Positions 42,431 through 51,507 of a DNA stretch of 57,642 nt are shown piece after piece. The first letter of the stretch is position 1. The number at the start of each line of letters is the position of its first letter. The position numbers and the translations under genes are program-made. This DNA comes from Armatimonadota bacterium (lineage in GTDB: Bacteria > Armatimonadota > JADLDR01), in NCBI GenBank assembly GCA_020846535.1, contig JADLDR010000095.1, positions 1-57,642 of the forward strand, written 5' to 3'. The notes beneath the pieces were generated by a model. That model made no database searches and was not told where the DNA came from. It worked only from the letters and a program-made list of their open reading frames with translations.

Positions 42431-43993
42431 ATGAAACGCATTTGGATCTTGTGCATCATTGCCGTCATTGCCCTGGCCGGGTGCGGCGGGGGGAAGAACG
42501 GCGGCAACACCGGCTCGGAGCAGGAGCAGGTCCTGACTTTCGGGCCTCTGACTTCACGCATCGCGGGAACCATCAATCCGCCGGTGTCCGCCGCCGGCGA
42601 GTATGCGGCGGTGACAGCCGTTTCGGGCGGCCTGGTGAGCAGCCTGTCCCTGGCTGATATGATGCCCGGACTGCGGAACTCTCAGATCGCTTTCACATCC
42701 AACCGGAGCGGGAACGTCAATATTCACACCATGAACACCGACGGGACCAGCCCCACGCAATTGACCGCACATGGCATGGTCGACTACTATCCGGCCTGGT
42801 CCCCCGATGCCGCCAAAATCGCCTTTACGACCAACCGGCACAGCAGCGTGGATGAGATTTACACCATGAATGCCGACGGGACCGGCGAAGTGCGGCTGAC
42901 GAACAATACCACGACCGACTACTACCCCGCCTGGTCGCCCAACGGCAGCAAAATCGCTTTCGTGGGCTACCGGGACGGCAATGCGGAAATCTATACGATG
43001 AACACTGACGGCTCATCTCCGACCCGCCTGACCAACAACTCGGCGTACGAATCGGAACCTTCCTGGTCGCCGGACGGCGCAAAAATCGCTTTCGTGAGCA
43101 ATCGGGACGGCAACTTCGAGATCTATATCATGAACTCCAACGGCTCCTCTCAGACGAGGCTCACGAACAACACATCGTCGGAATACGGGCCTGCCTGGTC
43201 GCCCGATGGCGGCAAGATCGCCTTCTATAGCTACCGGGATGGGAATGCGGAAATTTATGTGATGGACGCCGACGGCACCGACCAGACCCGACTGACCCAC
43301 GATGCCGCCGTTGACTACCTTCCCTGCTGGTCGCCGGACGGCGCAAAAATCGCTTTCGTGAGCAATCGGGACGGCAACTACGAGATTTACAGGATGAGTT
43401 CCAGCGGGGCCAGCGAGACCCGCGCCACCAACAACATCGCCGCGGATTCCAAGCCTGCCTGGAGTCCCTATGTTGGGAAGCGCAGCTTCATCGGGACAGG
43501 CGGGATACTGGGGACGGCAGCGGCAGGATTCCTATTCGCCCGTTGCGGGGGCAGCAGCGCCAGCATCGTCACCTTCGACACTCCGACCGATAAGCGCACC
43601 ACCGCAAAGGTGACGGCTCAGACCTTCGTGAACAGCCCCACCATGATCTTAACGGTGGAGGCCGACAGCCTGACATCGCTCAAATTCGTGAACGGGGCTG
43701 TTCCCAAAGGCACGGTCGTGATCGGCAGCGGGGGCGTCGCCACGACAGCGACCGGGGCCATCGTGGATATCTGCAACACGAACTCCGACATGGCGGGCCT
43801 GGTCACCTCGGTGCTGCCCTATACGGCCAGCCGCACCGCGGACAGGCCGACCGTCGGGATGGAAGGCGGCGTCCAGGTGATGAAGGGCCGGTTCCTGGGA
43901 GTCTGGGACGGAACCGGAAAGAACCACGCGCCCGGCGGGGCTTCCGAGGTGAGGCTGGAAGCGAAAACAGGGGTGGTTCTATCGGTCAGGTGA
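42431..43993 (+). CDS. TolB-like PD40 beta-propeller lipoprotein
   Basis: A 520-residue protein with a lipoprotein signal (IIAVIALAGC, Cys near residue 18) and a Gly-rich linker. Six PD40/WD40-like repeats follow (about residues 80-355), each of the form P.WSPDG.KIAF.S.RDGN.EIY.MN.DG....RLTNN. The propeller resembles TolB and the DPP-IV N-terminal domain and should bind a protein or glycan at the outer face. A C-terminal non-repeat domain (about 365-520) has no recognised family. AAGGAGG precedes the ATG. It is a single-gene unit with its own strong promoter. Confidence 0.87.
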   Translation: MKRIWILCIIAVIALAGCGGGKNGGNTGSEQEQVLTFGPLTSRIAGTINPPVSAAGEYAAVTAVSGGLVSSLSLADMMPGLRNSQIAFTSNRSGNVNIHTMNTDGTSPTQLTAHGMVDYYPAWSPDAAKIAFTTNRHSSVDEIYTMNADGTGEVRLTNNTTTDYYPAWSPNGSKIAFVGYRDGNAEIYTMNTDGSSPTRLTNNSAYESEPSWSPDGAKIAFVSNRDGNFEIYIMNSNGSSQTRLTNNTSSEYGPAWSPDGGKIAFYSYRDGNAEIYVMDADGTDQTRLTHDAAVDYLPCWSPDGAKIAFVSNRDGNYEIYRMSSSGASETRATNNIAADSKPAWSPYVGKRSFIGTGGILGTAAAGFLFARCGGSSASIVTFDTPTDKRTTAKVTAQTFVNSPTMILTVEADSLTSLKFVNGAVPKGTVVIGSGGVATTATGAIVDICNTNSDMAGLVTSVLPYTASRTADRPTVGMEGGVQVMKGRFLGVWDGTGKNHAPGGASEVRLEAKTGVVLSVR

Positions 43994-44080
43994 GCGAGGG
44001 AGCCGCTTTCGCCTCTCCGGTATGCTTCTATGATAAGGTTGCTTTTAACGGTTCCCTTGGCGTCTGGCTTTGATAGCCGC

Positions 44081-46645
44081 CTACCCTCTGCCCGCCATCT
44101 CCGCCAGCGGCTGGCCTGGGGCCGGGCCGGGGAGTGGGCCCGGGGCCCAGGAGAGGGCCATCAGGGCGATATCGTCGGGGAAGTGGCCTCCCGTGAAGGT
44201 GTGGACTTCGCTGAGGATGAGGGAAGCGATCTCTTCGGGGGAGGCTTCGGGGCTGCGGGCGAGGATGCCGGAGACGCCCTCCTCGCCGAAGAGAGCGGGG
44301 CTGTCGCGCCGGGCTTCGGTGAGGCCGTCGGTGTAGAGCAGGATGGTTTCGCCGGGCTGAAGCGGATGGACGGCTTCCTGATAGGGCTGGCCTCCCAGGA
44401 TGCCGGCTGCCATGCCCCGGCCCCCGGCCAGGCGCTCGATTCTCCCGTCCGAGCGGCGAGATAAGGGGATGGTGTGGCCCGCGCTGGCATAGGTGAGGGT
44501 CTGGCGGCGGAGGTCCAGCACCGCAAAAAAGATGGTGACCATATGGATGGTATCGCTGCGGAGGGCGCAGAGGGCGTCGTTGGTGCGGGCCAGCACCTGC
44601 GCGGGGGAGGGAGCCAGGAAGGCGTAGCTGCGGACGGAGTGGCGGACGCCGGCCACATGGAAGGCAGCCTGAAGCCCTTTCCCGGCCACGTCGCCGATCA
44701 GGATGCCGACTTTATCCTGGCCCAGGGGGAAGGCGTCGTAGAAATCGCCGCCCACCTCCGCCTCGTCCCAGGCAGGTTGGTAGCGGGTCGCCAGCCGGAG
44801 GCCGCCGAAGCTTTGGGGAACGCCCGACGGCACCAGCGCCTGCTGCAAAACGCCCGCGATGCGGTGTTCCCGTTCGTAGAGGGCCTGCCGTCTCCGCTCG
44901 AACTCGGCCCGCTCGCTCTCGTCCCGGACGACCAGGGTGACGCCCAGCGCCTGCCCCTTCACGTCCCTCACCGGAGAGGCGCTGACGCTGACGATCACCT
45001 CCGAACCGGAGGGGTGGCGGATCGTGAACCTCTGCTCCCGCACGATCTCCCCCCGCAGGGCGCGGACAGAGGCCCGCTCCGATTCCGGGATAGGCTCCCT
45101 TTCCATAGTGAGCAGCGGCAGCCGGTCCGCCCAGCGTTCCACGGATTCTCCGGGCGGGATGCCGAGAATAGCGCGGCCCGCCGCATTGGAGAAGGTGATC
45201 CGGCCCTCCCGGTCGAAGAGGATCACCCCGTCCACCATGCCGGCAAGCACCGATTCTAGCTCGGCGGCCCGCTGCTCCGCCTCCGCCCGTGCGCGGGCAA
45301 GAGCCTGCTGGGCTTCCTTCAAGGCCGTGATATCCATGAAGGCCGCCACCGCTCCCCGCACGCGGCCCTGCTCATCGAACAGCGGGGCGGCGTTGCCGTA
45401 GAGGTGGTAGACCGCGCCGTCTTCGAAAACGATCTCTTCATCGAAGTCGCGGATATCCCTGCCCTCGCGCACGGCTTTCTGGATGGGCAGGTCCTCCGGG
45501 GCCAGTTCCACGCCGTTTTGCAGGACCCGGAAATGGGCGGGAGCGATCTCCGCTGGAGCGGTCTTGGAAGCGTTGGAGCCGGGAGCCATTCTGAGAAGCT
45601 CATAGGAGGCCAGGTTGCCGGTGATCTTCTCAGACCGGGGATCGTGGGCGATCCAGACTGCGGCAGGCACGGCGTTCATAATCGCCTCCATCTCTGCCGA
45701 ACGTTCGCGCTCGCGGGCGGCAGTTTCCTGGACAGACGCCTCCGCGTCCCACGCCTGCCTGTAGAGCCGGGCGTTGACGATGGCGGCGGCGCAACGGTCA
45801 GCGGCCAGGCGGAGGATGCGAATCTCCTGTTCGTCGGCGGACCTGTGATGGAGCCAGTCTACATGCAGCACCCCGATGAGATCGTCCCGGAAGGCCATCG
45901 GCACGCCCAGCATGGACTTGATGCCCCGCTCCTTCAGGGTCGGGTTGATCACCCGCGGGTCGTTCTGGGCGTCCTCGATGTAGAGCGGCTCCTGCCGGGC
46001 CGCCACCGTCCCCGCAAAACCCTTCCCAATAGGGATGGTGTAATCCACATCGAGCTTTTCGCCCAGGCTGATGACCTCCCTCACCCGCAATTGATCGCCC
46101 TCTTTGAGCAAAATGATGGCGGTGTCGGCCTTCATGACATCCAGCAGACAGCGCAGGAGGGAGGGAAGGAGCGCGTCCAGGTCGAGCGATTCGGCGGCGG
46201 TGTCGGCCACCCGCAGGATGGCCGTCAGTTCGCCATTGGCGGTCCTGAGTTCCCGCGCGATTTGCCGGAATGTTTGCTGGCTGCGGTAAAAATAGAGCAT
46301 AATCGCCGCCAGGAAGATATAGCTGATGGTAAAGGAAAGGAGCAGGGCATGGGCGGCGGCTCCCTCGGGCAGGGCCGCATGATTGTAAGGCGGCATGTAA
46401 AGGTAGATGAAGGCCAGCAGGTTGATGCAAAAAGCGATGAACGCCGGGCCGAGGCCGAAGAGATACAATATCAATAAAACAAAGAAAACATAAGGAGTCG
46501 CGTAATTGGCAAGCGGGATTGTCGAGTATACAGTCTGTAATACCAACAAAATTAACGCTTGCAGCAAAAGCGCCACTTCATATCGCGCCCACAGGGGCCA
46601 CTTCTGAAAAAAAGCATGGTCACGCTTCTCGTGAACAGAATCCAT
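44081..46645 (-). CDS. Membrane-bound GAF/PAS/SpoIIE (PP2C-type) phosphatase
   Basis: An 854-residue signalling protein. Residues about 25-130 hold four hydrophobic segments (LLLQALILLVLQTVY, PYVFFVLLILYLFGLG, FIAFCINLLAFIYLY, LSFTISYIFLAAIMLYF), similar to the KdpD-like DUF4118 arrangement. A GAF domain comes next (about 145-300: IGKGFAGTVAARQEPLYIEDAQ), then two PAS domains (about 320-450 and 465-590). The PP2C/SpoIIE catalytic domain has VGGDFYD, GILIGDVAGKG, SAGHTIPL, LLYTDGLTEAR and DDIALMAL. It would dephosphorylate an anti-sigma-factor antagonist in response to a ligand. No such partner is adjacent. GGAG is six bases from the ATG. Confidence 0.93.
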   Translation of the reverse strand: MDSVHEKRDHAFFQKWPLWARYEVALLLQALILLVLQTVYSTIPLANYATPYVFFVLLILYLFGLGPAFIAFCINLLAFIYLYMPPYNHAALPEGAAAHALLLSFTISYIFLAAIMLYFYRSQQTFRQIARELRTANGELTAILRVADTAAESLDLDALLPSLLRCLLDVMKADTAIILLKEGDQLRVREVISLGEKLDVDYTIPIGKGFAGTVAARQEPLYIEDAQNDPRVINPTLKERGIKSMLGVPMAFRDDLIGVLHVDWLHHRSADEQEIRILRLAADRCAAAIVNARLYRQAWDAEASVQETAARERERSAEMEAIMNAVPAAVWIAHDPRSEKITGNLASYELLRMAPGSNASKTAPAEIAPAHFRVLQNGVELAPEDLPIQKAVREGRDIRDFDEEIVFEDGAVYHLYGNAAPLFDEQGRVRGAVAAFMDITALKEAQQALARARAEAEQRAAELESVLAGMVDGVILFDREGRITFSNAAGRAILGIPPGESVERWADRLPLLTMEREPIPESERASVRALRGEIVREQRFTIRHPSGSEVIVSVSASPVRDVKGQALGVTLVVRDESERAEFERRRQALYEREHRIAGVLQQALVPSGVPQSFGGLRLATRYQPAWDEAEVGGDFYDAFPLGQDKVGILIGDVAGKGLQAAFHVAGVRHSVRSYAFLAPSPAQVLARTNDALCALRSDTIHMVTIFFAVLDLRRQTLTYASAGHTIPLSRRSDGRIERLAGGRGMAAGILGGQPYQEAVHPLQPGETILLYTDGLTEARRDSPALFGEEGVSGILARSPEASPEEIASLILSEVHTFTGGHFPDDIALMALSWAPGPLPGPAPGQPLAEMAGRG

Positions 46646-46662
46646 TCATAACTCCGGTGGGG

Positions 46663-46790
46663 GAAAGCACCTCCCAGCCCCTCTTGCTATGAGGGGGCTT
46701 AGTGCCTGCGAACTCTTAAGAGATTGATCAGAGTACTCCAAGTTCGACGCCCCCGCCGAAGCCTGGCGGGGGGGCAGTTGGCTTATAAGC
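46663..46790. repeat. Family B two-hairpin repeat, copy B4
   Basis: The first hairpin pairs CCCCTC with GAGGGG around TTGCTAT. The linker is TGCGAACTCTTAAGAGATT, then ACTCCAAGTTCGACGC, the second hairpin CCCCCGCCGAAGCCTGGCGG and the end CAGTTGGCTTATAAGC. It lies between the phosphatase start and the nitrilase stop on the same strand. Confidence 0.8.
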
Positions 46791-46811
46791 AAGGCGAGGG
46801 GCGATAACCTA

Positions 46812-48152
46812 TCACTCCGTCTTCAAATCAGGCCGGCGCTCTTTCCAGGTGCGGGTTTTCATGTCTCCGAGCCAGGGCTGGATGATCTTGCGGTCGAGAT
46901 GCAGGTCTGCGAAGGCGATGGGGCTTTCTGTAGTGGCCTCGACGAGCGTCTCCCCGGTCGGATCCACGATGAAGGTTTTCATATCGTAGCTGGACGAGAT
47001 CAGAAAGGCATGGTTCTCGATGGCGCGGGCGCGGGCAAGGGTTTCGCTGCCGCCCCAGATGGGGAGCAAGAGAACTTCCGCGCCTTGCAGGGCGAGGGCG
47101 CGGGCCGGTTCGGGGAACTGGACGTCCCAGCAGATCATAAGGCCCACTTTGCCGAAATCGGTCCGAAAGACGGGGTAGGCGTCACCCGGCGTCAGGCCGC
47201 CCTCCACCTCCTCCCGGGGCAGGTGGGTCTTGCGGTACTTCCCGGCGACCTCCCCCTTGCGGCCTATCAGCACGGCAGTGTTGTAGATGACCCTGCCTTC
47301 CCGCTCGTAGATGCCTGCGACGATATAGCAATTCATCTTCTTCGCCAAGATTCCCAGCGTTCGGGTGGTCGGGCCGGGAATCGGTTCGGCGATTTCGGGG
47401 AAGGGCAGGCCGTTGCCCACCAGGGTAACGCCCTCCGGCAGGCAGACGATATCGGGCTTCCGGTCTGCGGCCCGCTCGACCAGGCGGCAGAACTCGGCCA
47501 CGCTTTCGGCGGCGGATTTCGTTTCCCGGGGGCGGTGGAAGACGGCGGCGGCCCGGACGATGCGGTCTGGAGGGGAGGGGTCTTCCTCCAGGCGGATGTC
47601 GTCCCACCAGACCCTGCCCTCCTTCGCCCAGGCCAGCGAAAGCTCGATCAGGACGCTCCGGGCGTTTTCGGGCGCGGGGGCGATATGCTCCACCCTCGTC
47701 CATACGCCCTCTTTGCCCGTATCCAGGGCGTAATCGGGCGGATTGCAGCGTTCGCCTTTGTCATCCAGCCAGTCGAGTCGGGCCGCGACGCTGCGGCGCT
47801 CGAAGGGGGTGCCTTCCGCCCGGTAGTAGGCGGTGAATTTGTAGGTCCTGCCTGCGGCGACACCGGAGACCCGGGCGCGCCATGATCCGACGGCGGCGGC
47901 GTTTCCACCGGCGGCGATCAGGAGCGCCCCTTTCCCTTCCCGGCCCGAGGCGGCATCTACGGAAAAGCCAGGGGCGATTTCCTCGCGGGGCGACCAGGCG
48001 GTCCACCCTTCGGGAATGTTTCCCGTCACTTTCATTTCGGCGAAATCCTTGAAGCGAGCGGGAGGCTTCACGGGCAGATCTCCTTTCTGCGCGGCCCCGG
48101 GGAGGCAGGCAGCCATTAGCATTATACCCCAGATGATGCAGCGTGAATCCAT
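46812..48152 (-). CDS. Secreted nitrilase-fold hydrolase with N-terminal beta-sandwich module
   Basis: A 446-residue protein: signal peptide (IIWGIMLMAACLPGAAQ), then a beta-sandwich of about 160 residues (SGREGKGALLIAAGG, YKFTAYYRAEGT, VWWDDIRLEED) of carbohydrate-binding-like type. The carbon-nitrogen hydrolase domain follows from about residue 190. Its catalytic triad is Glu in IVCLPEGV, Lys in KYRKTHLP and Cys in LMICWDVQFPE. The family hydrolyses amides or nitriles or condenses N-acyl groups. An exported member fused to a glycan-binding-like module is uncommon. AGGAGG precedes the ATG. Confidence 0.87.
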   Translation of the reverse strand: MDSRCIIWGIMLMAACLPGAAQKGDLPVKPPARFKDFAEMKVTGNIPEGWTAWSPREEIAPGFSVDAASGREGKGALLIAAGGNAAAVGSWRARVSGVAAGRTYKFTAYYRAEGTPFERRSVAARLDWLDDKGERCNPPDYALDTGKEGVWTRVEHIAPAPENARSVLIELSLAWAKEGRVWWDDIRLEEDPSPPDRIVRAAAVFHRPRETKSAAESVAEFCRLVERAADRKPDIVCLPEGVTLVGNGLPFPEIAEPIPGPTTRTLGILAKKMNCYIVAGIYEREGRVIYNTAVLIGRKGEVAGKYRKTHLPREEVEGGLTPGDAYPVFRTDFGKVGLMICWDVQFPEPARALALQGAEVLLLPIWGGSETLARARAIENHAFLISSSYDMKTFIVDPTGETLVEATTESPIAFADLHLDRKIIQPWLGDMKTRTWKERRPDLKTE

Positions 48153-48289
48153 GTCGGTTCCTCCTGAAAAGTAAATTCTTCCCGCCTTGGGCTAAGTCCT
48201 GCCTCCGGGCGGCAGGAGGGATTTCTTCATCCCTTCTCGAATCATACAATGGAACTCAATGAACTCTTATGCTGGACAGGAGGCAAGCG

Positions 48290-48871
48290 ATGATCGAAGA
48301 TTATATAGAAGAGGCATACCCCAAGACCGTCGCCCTGAAGGACGGGCGGGAGGCAAGCATCCGTCTTTTTACCCCGGAGGACGCGGATAGGCTGCTGGCC
48401 TGCTATGCGGACGTGCCCGCTATCGAGCAGGCCCTCCTCTGGGACGATATGACCGATCCCAATGCCGTGGAGCGGCTTTCCGAAAGCTCGGACATCGAAT
48501 ACAACGTCCCTCTCATCGCCGAGATGGAGGGCAAGGTGGTGGCAGCCGCGACCCTGATCCGCACCCCGAACCGCTGGACCAAGCATGCCGCCCTGGTTCG
48601 CATTGTGGTGCGTCCCGATTATCGGCGGCTGGGTCTGGCCCGCCAGATGGTGAGCGAGTTGAAGGAGATCGCCCTCCATGCGGGCATCAGCCTCCTGAAT
48701 GCGGAGTGTGTGGCCGAGGAGAAGGACGCTATCGCCCTCTTCAGCAACCTGGGCTATGTGCGGGTCGCGCACCTGCCCGCCTATGTCCAGGATTCCGAGG
48801 GCCGCCCGCACGACCTGGTGATCATGCTCAGCAATATCCGCGCCCAGGAGGCCTACGGCGGGGGAGACTGA
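48290..48871 (+). CDS. GNAT family N-acetyltransferase
   Basis: A 193-residue GNAT protein. LKDGREASIRLFTPEDADRLLA is the opening strand-helix, and VRIVVRPDYRRLGLARQMVSEL is motif A with R-R-x-G-x-A for the acetyl-CoA pyrophosphate. INAE-like LLNAECVAEEKDAIALFSNLGYV is motif B. The acceptor is unknown. AGGAGG lies six bases before this ATG. It ends eight bases before the start of the membrane protein gene, so the two are co-translated. Confidence 0.9.
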   Translation: MIEDYIEEAYPKTVALKDGREASIRLFTPEDADRLLACYADVPAIEQALLWDDMTDPNAVERLSESSDIEYNVPLIAEMEGKVVAAATLIRTPNRWTKHAALVRIVVRPDYRRLGLARQMVSELKEIALHAGISLLNAECVAEEKDAIALFSNLGYVRVAHLPAYVQDSEGRPHDLVIMLSNIRAQEAYGGGD

Positions 48872-48879
48872 TCGGCCCG

Positions 48880-50880
48880 ATGATGTACCCCCAACTGAAA
48901 ACGGGCGCTTCCGCAGGCCCTCCCCGGAATGCCGAGGGGAGGGCGTCTTCTTTATGGCGGCCCTTTCTGCTGGGGGCCGCGGTGGCCGCCTCCATCGCCT
49001 GGCTCACGCCCACCATCGAGTGCTTCAACTGGGCGGTGGATATCGGTTTCGGAGCGCCCTCTATCGCCTTTATCTTTTTTCTCTTCCTAGCGGTGCTGGG
49101 GAACGGCCTGCTCCGGCGCTTCCTGCCGCGCCACGCGCTGACCTACCGGGAACTGACCCTCTTTCTTTCGATGGTGATCGTCGGCCCGCCCCTGGCCTCG
49201 ATGGCCTTCTCCCAGGTTTTGATCAACAACATGGTCGGCCCGATCCATCTTGCCAGCGCGGAAAATGGATGGAAAACCCAGTTCCATCGCTACCTGTCCC
49301 GGTGGATGGGGCCGCGAGACTCGAAGGTCATCCATGATTACTACTACGGCTCGGCGGACGGTTCGGTCCCCTGGGGCGCGTGGATCGCCCCGCTGGCGGC
49401 CTGGTTCGCGCTGGCGGTCGCGGCGGGGTTCGTCTTTTACTGTGCCGGCATCCTCATCCGCAGGCAGTGGGTGGAGAACGAACGGCTCAGCTTCCCTCTC
49501 CTCCAGATCCCCCTGGAGATGATTCGCCCCCCGGAGCCGGGCAGGAGCCTGAACACCCTCTTCCGGAACCGCCTGATGTGGATCACCGCGCTGATTCCCT
49601 TCATCTGCCAGGTGACCAAGGGGCTGCACAGCTATTACCCCAGCGTGCCGCGCCTGATCCTGCTGCGCTACCGGCTGGACGCACTCTTCCCGGATGCGCC
49701 CTGGAACGGGGTGGGGTGGTGGGAACTCAGCCTCTACCCGTTCCTGGTGGGGGTGGCCTACCTGCTCAGCGCGGAGATCGGCTTTAGCTGCTGGTTCTTC
49801 TACCTGATGACCAAAGCGCAAGGGGTGGCCGGTCGGGCCGCGGGCTGGAGCGCCAGCCAGCAGGGCAGCCTCACCGAGCGATTCCCCGATATCAACGGCC
49901 AGGGGGCCGGGGCCTTCATCGGCCTCATCGCCTTCACCCTCTGGTCCGCCCGCGGCCACCTCAAGGCCGTCTTCCGCAAGGCGATACACGGCGACCCGGC
50001 GGTAGACGACGGCCGCGAGGCGTTCTCTTACCGCTTTGCCGTATGTGGCATCGTGGCGGGGAGCGTTTTCATGCTCTGGTGGGCCTATCGGGCGGGCGCG
50101 AGCCTGGCGGCGGCCCTTCCCTTCTTCGCCATCAGCCTGCTGTGGGGATTGGCCGGGTCGCGCATCCGGGCGGAGGCCGGGGTCTTCCTCTGGGGCGTCC
50201 CGGAAAGCCCGGGAAAGCTGATGGTCAATGCCGTCGGAACCCAGTTTATCGGCGACCAGAACCTGACCGCCCTGGCCGCCATGAAGTGGGGGTCCCAGGA
50301 GCCGACCTACGGCGTCCTGCCCGGCCTCTCCGACACCCTCAAAATCCCCTCCGCCACCCGCGCCCCCGCCCGTTCGGTGGCCCTCTTCGTGGCCGCGGGC
50401 TGCCTGATCTATATGTCCGTGGGCGTCTGGCAGACCTTAAGGCTCTACTACCACTACGGGGCGCACCACGCCGCCGCCGACAGGTGGCGCGTGCAGAGCG
50501 GCATCTGGTCCTTTCAGGAGCTTTCCGCCTGGCTCTCTTCCCCGCAGCGCCCGGAACCGGCGGGCTTTTTCTATATCCTGCTGGGAGCGGGCTTCCTCTC
50601 CTTCCTGGCCTGGATGCGGCTCCATGCCACCTGGTGGCCCTTCCACCCGGTCGGTTATGCCATCAGCAACACTTTCACGATGCAGTATACCTGGTTCTCG
50701 TTTTTTCTGGGATGGTTTCTGAAGATGGCGGCGGTGCGCTGGGGCGGTCTGAAGCTCTATCGGGCCATTCTGCCGGTCTGCTTCGGCCTGATCATCGGGG
50801 ACCTGGTGGGGAACGGCCTGTGGGCGGTGCTGGCCCTCTTCGGGGTGAAGGGATTCGCGTTCAATGTAGGAACATGGTAG
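48880..50880 (+). CDS. Large polytopic membrane protein (DUF6785/DUF6784-like)
   Basis: A 666-residue protein with about 14 hydrophobic segments, for example PFLLGAAVAASIAWL, AFIFFLFLAVLGNGLL, WIAPLAAWFALAVAAGF, LYPFLVGVAYLLSAEIGF and FYILLGAGFLSFLAWM. It resembles the DUF6785/DUF6784 proteins of Planctomycetes and Armatimonadota, whose layout recalls oligopeptide (OPT-type) transporters. ERLSFPLLQIPLEM and GSRIRAEAGVFLWG are strongly conserved-looking loops. The start overlaps the end region of the GNAT gene (8-bp gap), with GGGGGAG inside that gene. A transporter role is plausible but unproven. Confidence 0.8.
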   Translation: MMYPQLKTGASAGPPRNAEGRASSLWRPFLLGAAVAASIAWLTPTIECFNWAVDIGFGAPSIAFIFFLFLAVLGNGLLRRFLPRHALTYRELTLFLSMVIVGPPLASMAFSQVLINNMVGPIHLASAENGWKTQFHRYLSRWMGPRDSKVIHDYYYGSADGSVPWGAWIAPLAAWFALAVAAGFVFYCAGILIRRQWVENERLSFPLLQIPLEMIRPPEPGRSLNTLFRNRLMWITALIPFICQVTKGLHSYYPSVPRLILLRYRLDALFPDAPWNGVGWWELSLYPFLVGVAYLLSAEIGFSCWFFYLMTKAQGVAGRAAGWSASQQGSLTERFPDINGQGAGAFIGLIAFTLWSARGHLKAVFRKAIHGDPAVDDGREAFSYRFAVCGIVAGSVFMLWWAYRAGASLAAALPFFAISLLWGLAGSRIRAEAGVFLWGVPESPGKLMVNAVGTQFIGDQNLTALAAMKWGSQEPTYGVLPGLSDTLKIPSATRAPARSVALFVAAGCLIYMSVGVWQTLRLYYHYGAHHAAADRWRVQSGIWSFQELSAWLSSPQRPEPAGFFYILLGAGFLSFLAWMRLHATWWPFHPVGYAISNTFTMQYTWFSFFLGWFLKMAAVRWGGLKLYRAILPVCFGLIIGDLVGNGLWAVLALFGVKGFAFNVGTW

Positions 50881-51331
50881 CCCTGCAAAAGGGCAGGGGC
50901 GCAGCCGGGGGGCTCCGCAGAAGCTGCACCCCTGATTCTGTCGGGCCGGGAATCCTGAAAATTCGCCGGCCCGTCCTACTCCCTATAGTACCTGAAGGCC
51001 ATATCTGCGGGGGTGGATATCGACCCCTGGCCCTCTCTCCGTCCGACGTTGTAAATCAAAAAGGGCACGGACATTGCCCCCCGGGGGGCGTCGCACGGAA
51101 GTTAAGGAGCGGACTCACCATTATAATGATAGCATAAAAACCAAGAGTGCGCTGTGAACCAGTTCACATTTGGAGTGTGAATTTGGTCACACTTTCACGG
51201 TGAAAATATATAATACTCCGTATAATGCAGCAAAAAATTCGGTATTTTTGGCTCGAAAATCCGTACAAGCCCTGTATTCGAGGTAGAGGAAACCGGATGT
51301 GGGGGGCGAAGAGAGGATGAGAAAGCATCTG
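50881..51331 (+). promoter_or_regulatory. Regulatory gap with two CRP-type palindromes and AT-rich promoter
   Basis: The first 250 bp after the membrane protein show only short G/C-rich hairpins. At 51153-51168 and 51176-51191 stand two perfect TGTGA-N6-TCACA sites (N6 ACCAGT and ATTTGG), with centres 23 bp apart. A 13-bp palindrome TTTCACGGTGAAA follows at 51193-51205, then TATAAT at 51209-51214 and again at 51221-51226. No good -35 is present, as expected for an activator-dependent promoter. It points towards the SMP-30 and isomerase genes, with repeat B5 in the leader. Confidence 0.6.
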
Positions 51332-51460
51332 AAAAGCCCCCCCAACCCCCTTGCTAAGGAAGGGCTGAGAGCGTGCGTACTCTTGAGAATTGAGCAAAGC
51401 ACTCCAAGTTCGACGCCCCCTGCCGAAGCCCGGCGAGGGGCCGGGGGCGGTTGGCTTTTC
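51332..51460. repeat. Family B two-hairpin repeat, copy B5
   Basis: AAAAGCCCCCCCAACCCCC, then TTGCTAAGGAAGGG, GTGCGTACTCTTGAGAATT, AAAGCACTCCAAGTTCGAC, the second hairpin around GCCGAAGCCCGGCG, and GGGGGCGGTTGGCTTTT. It matches B4 across the TCCAAGTTCGACGCCCCC segment. It lies in the untranslated leader of the SMP-30 gene. Confidence 0.82.
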
Positions 51461-51507
51461 CGCAAGGCGGTCGCCTATCAGCCGCCGCACATTCATGAAA
51501 GGATGCG

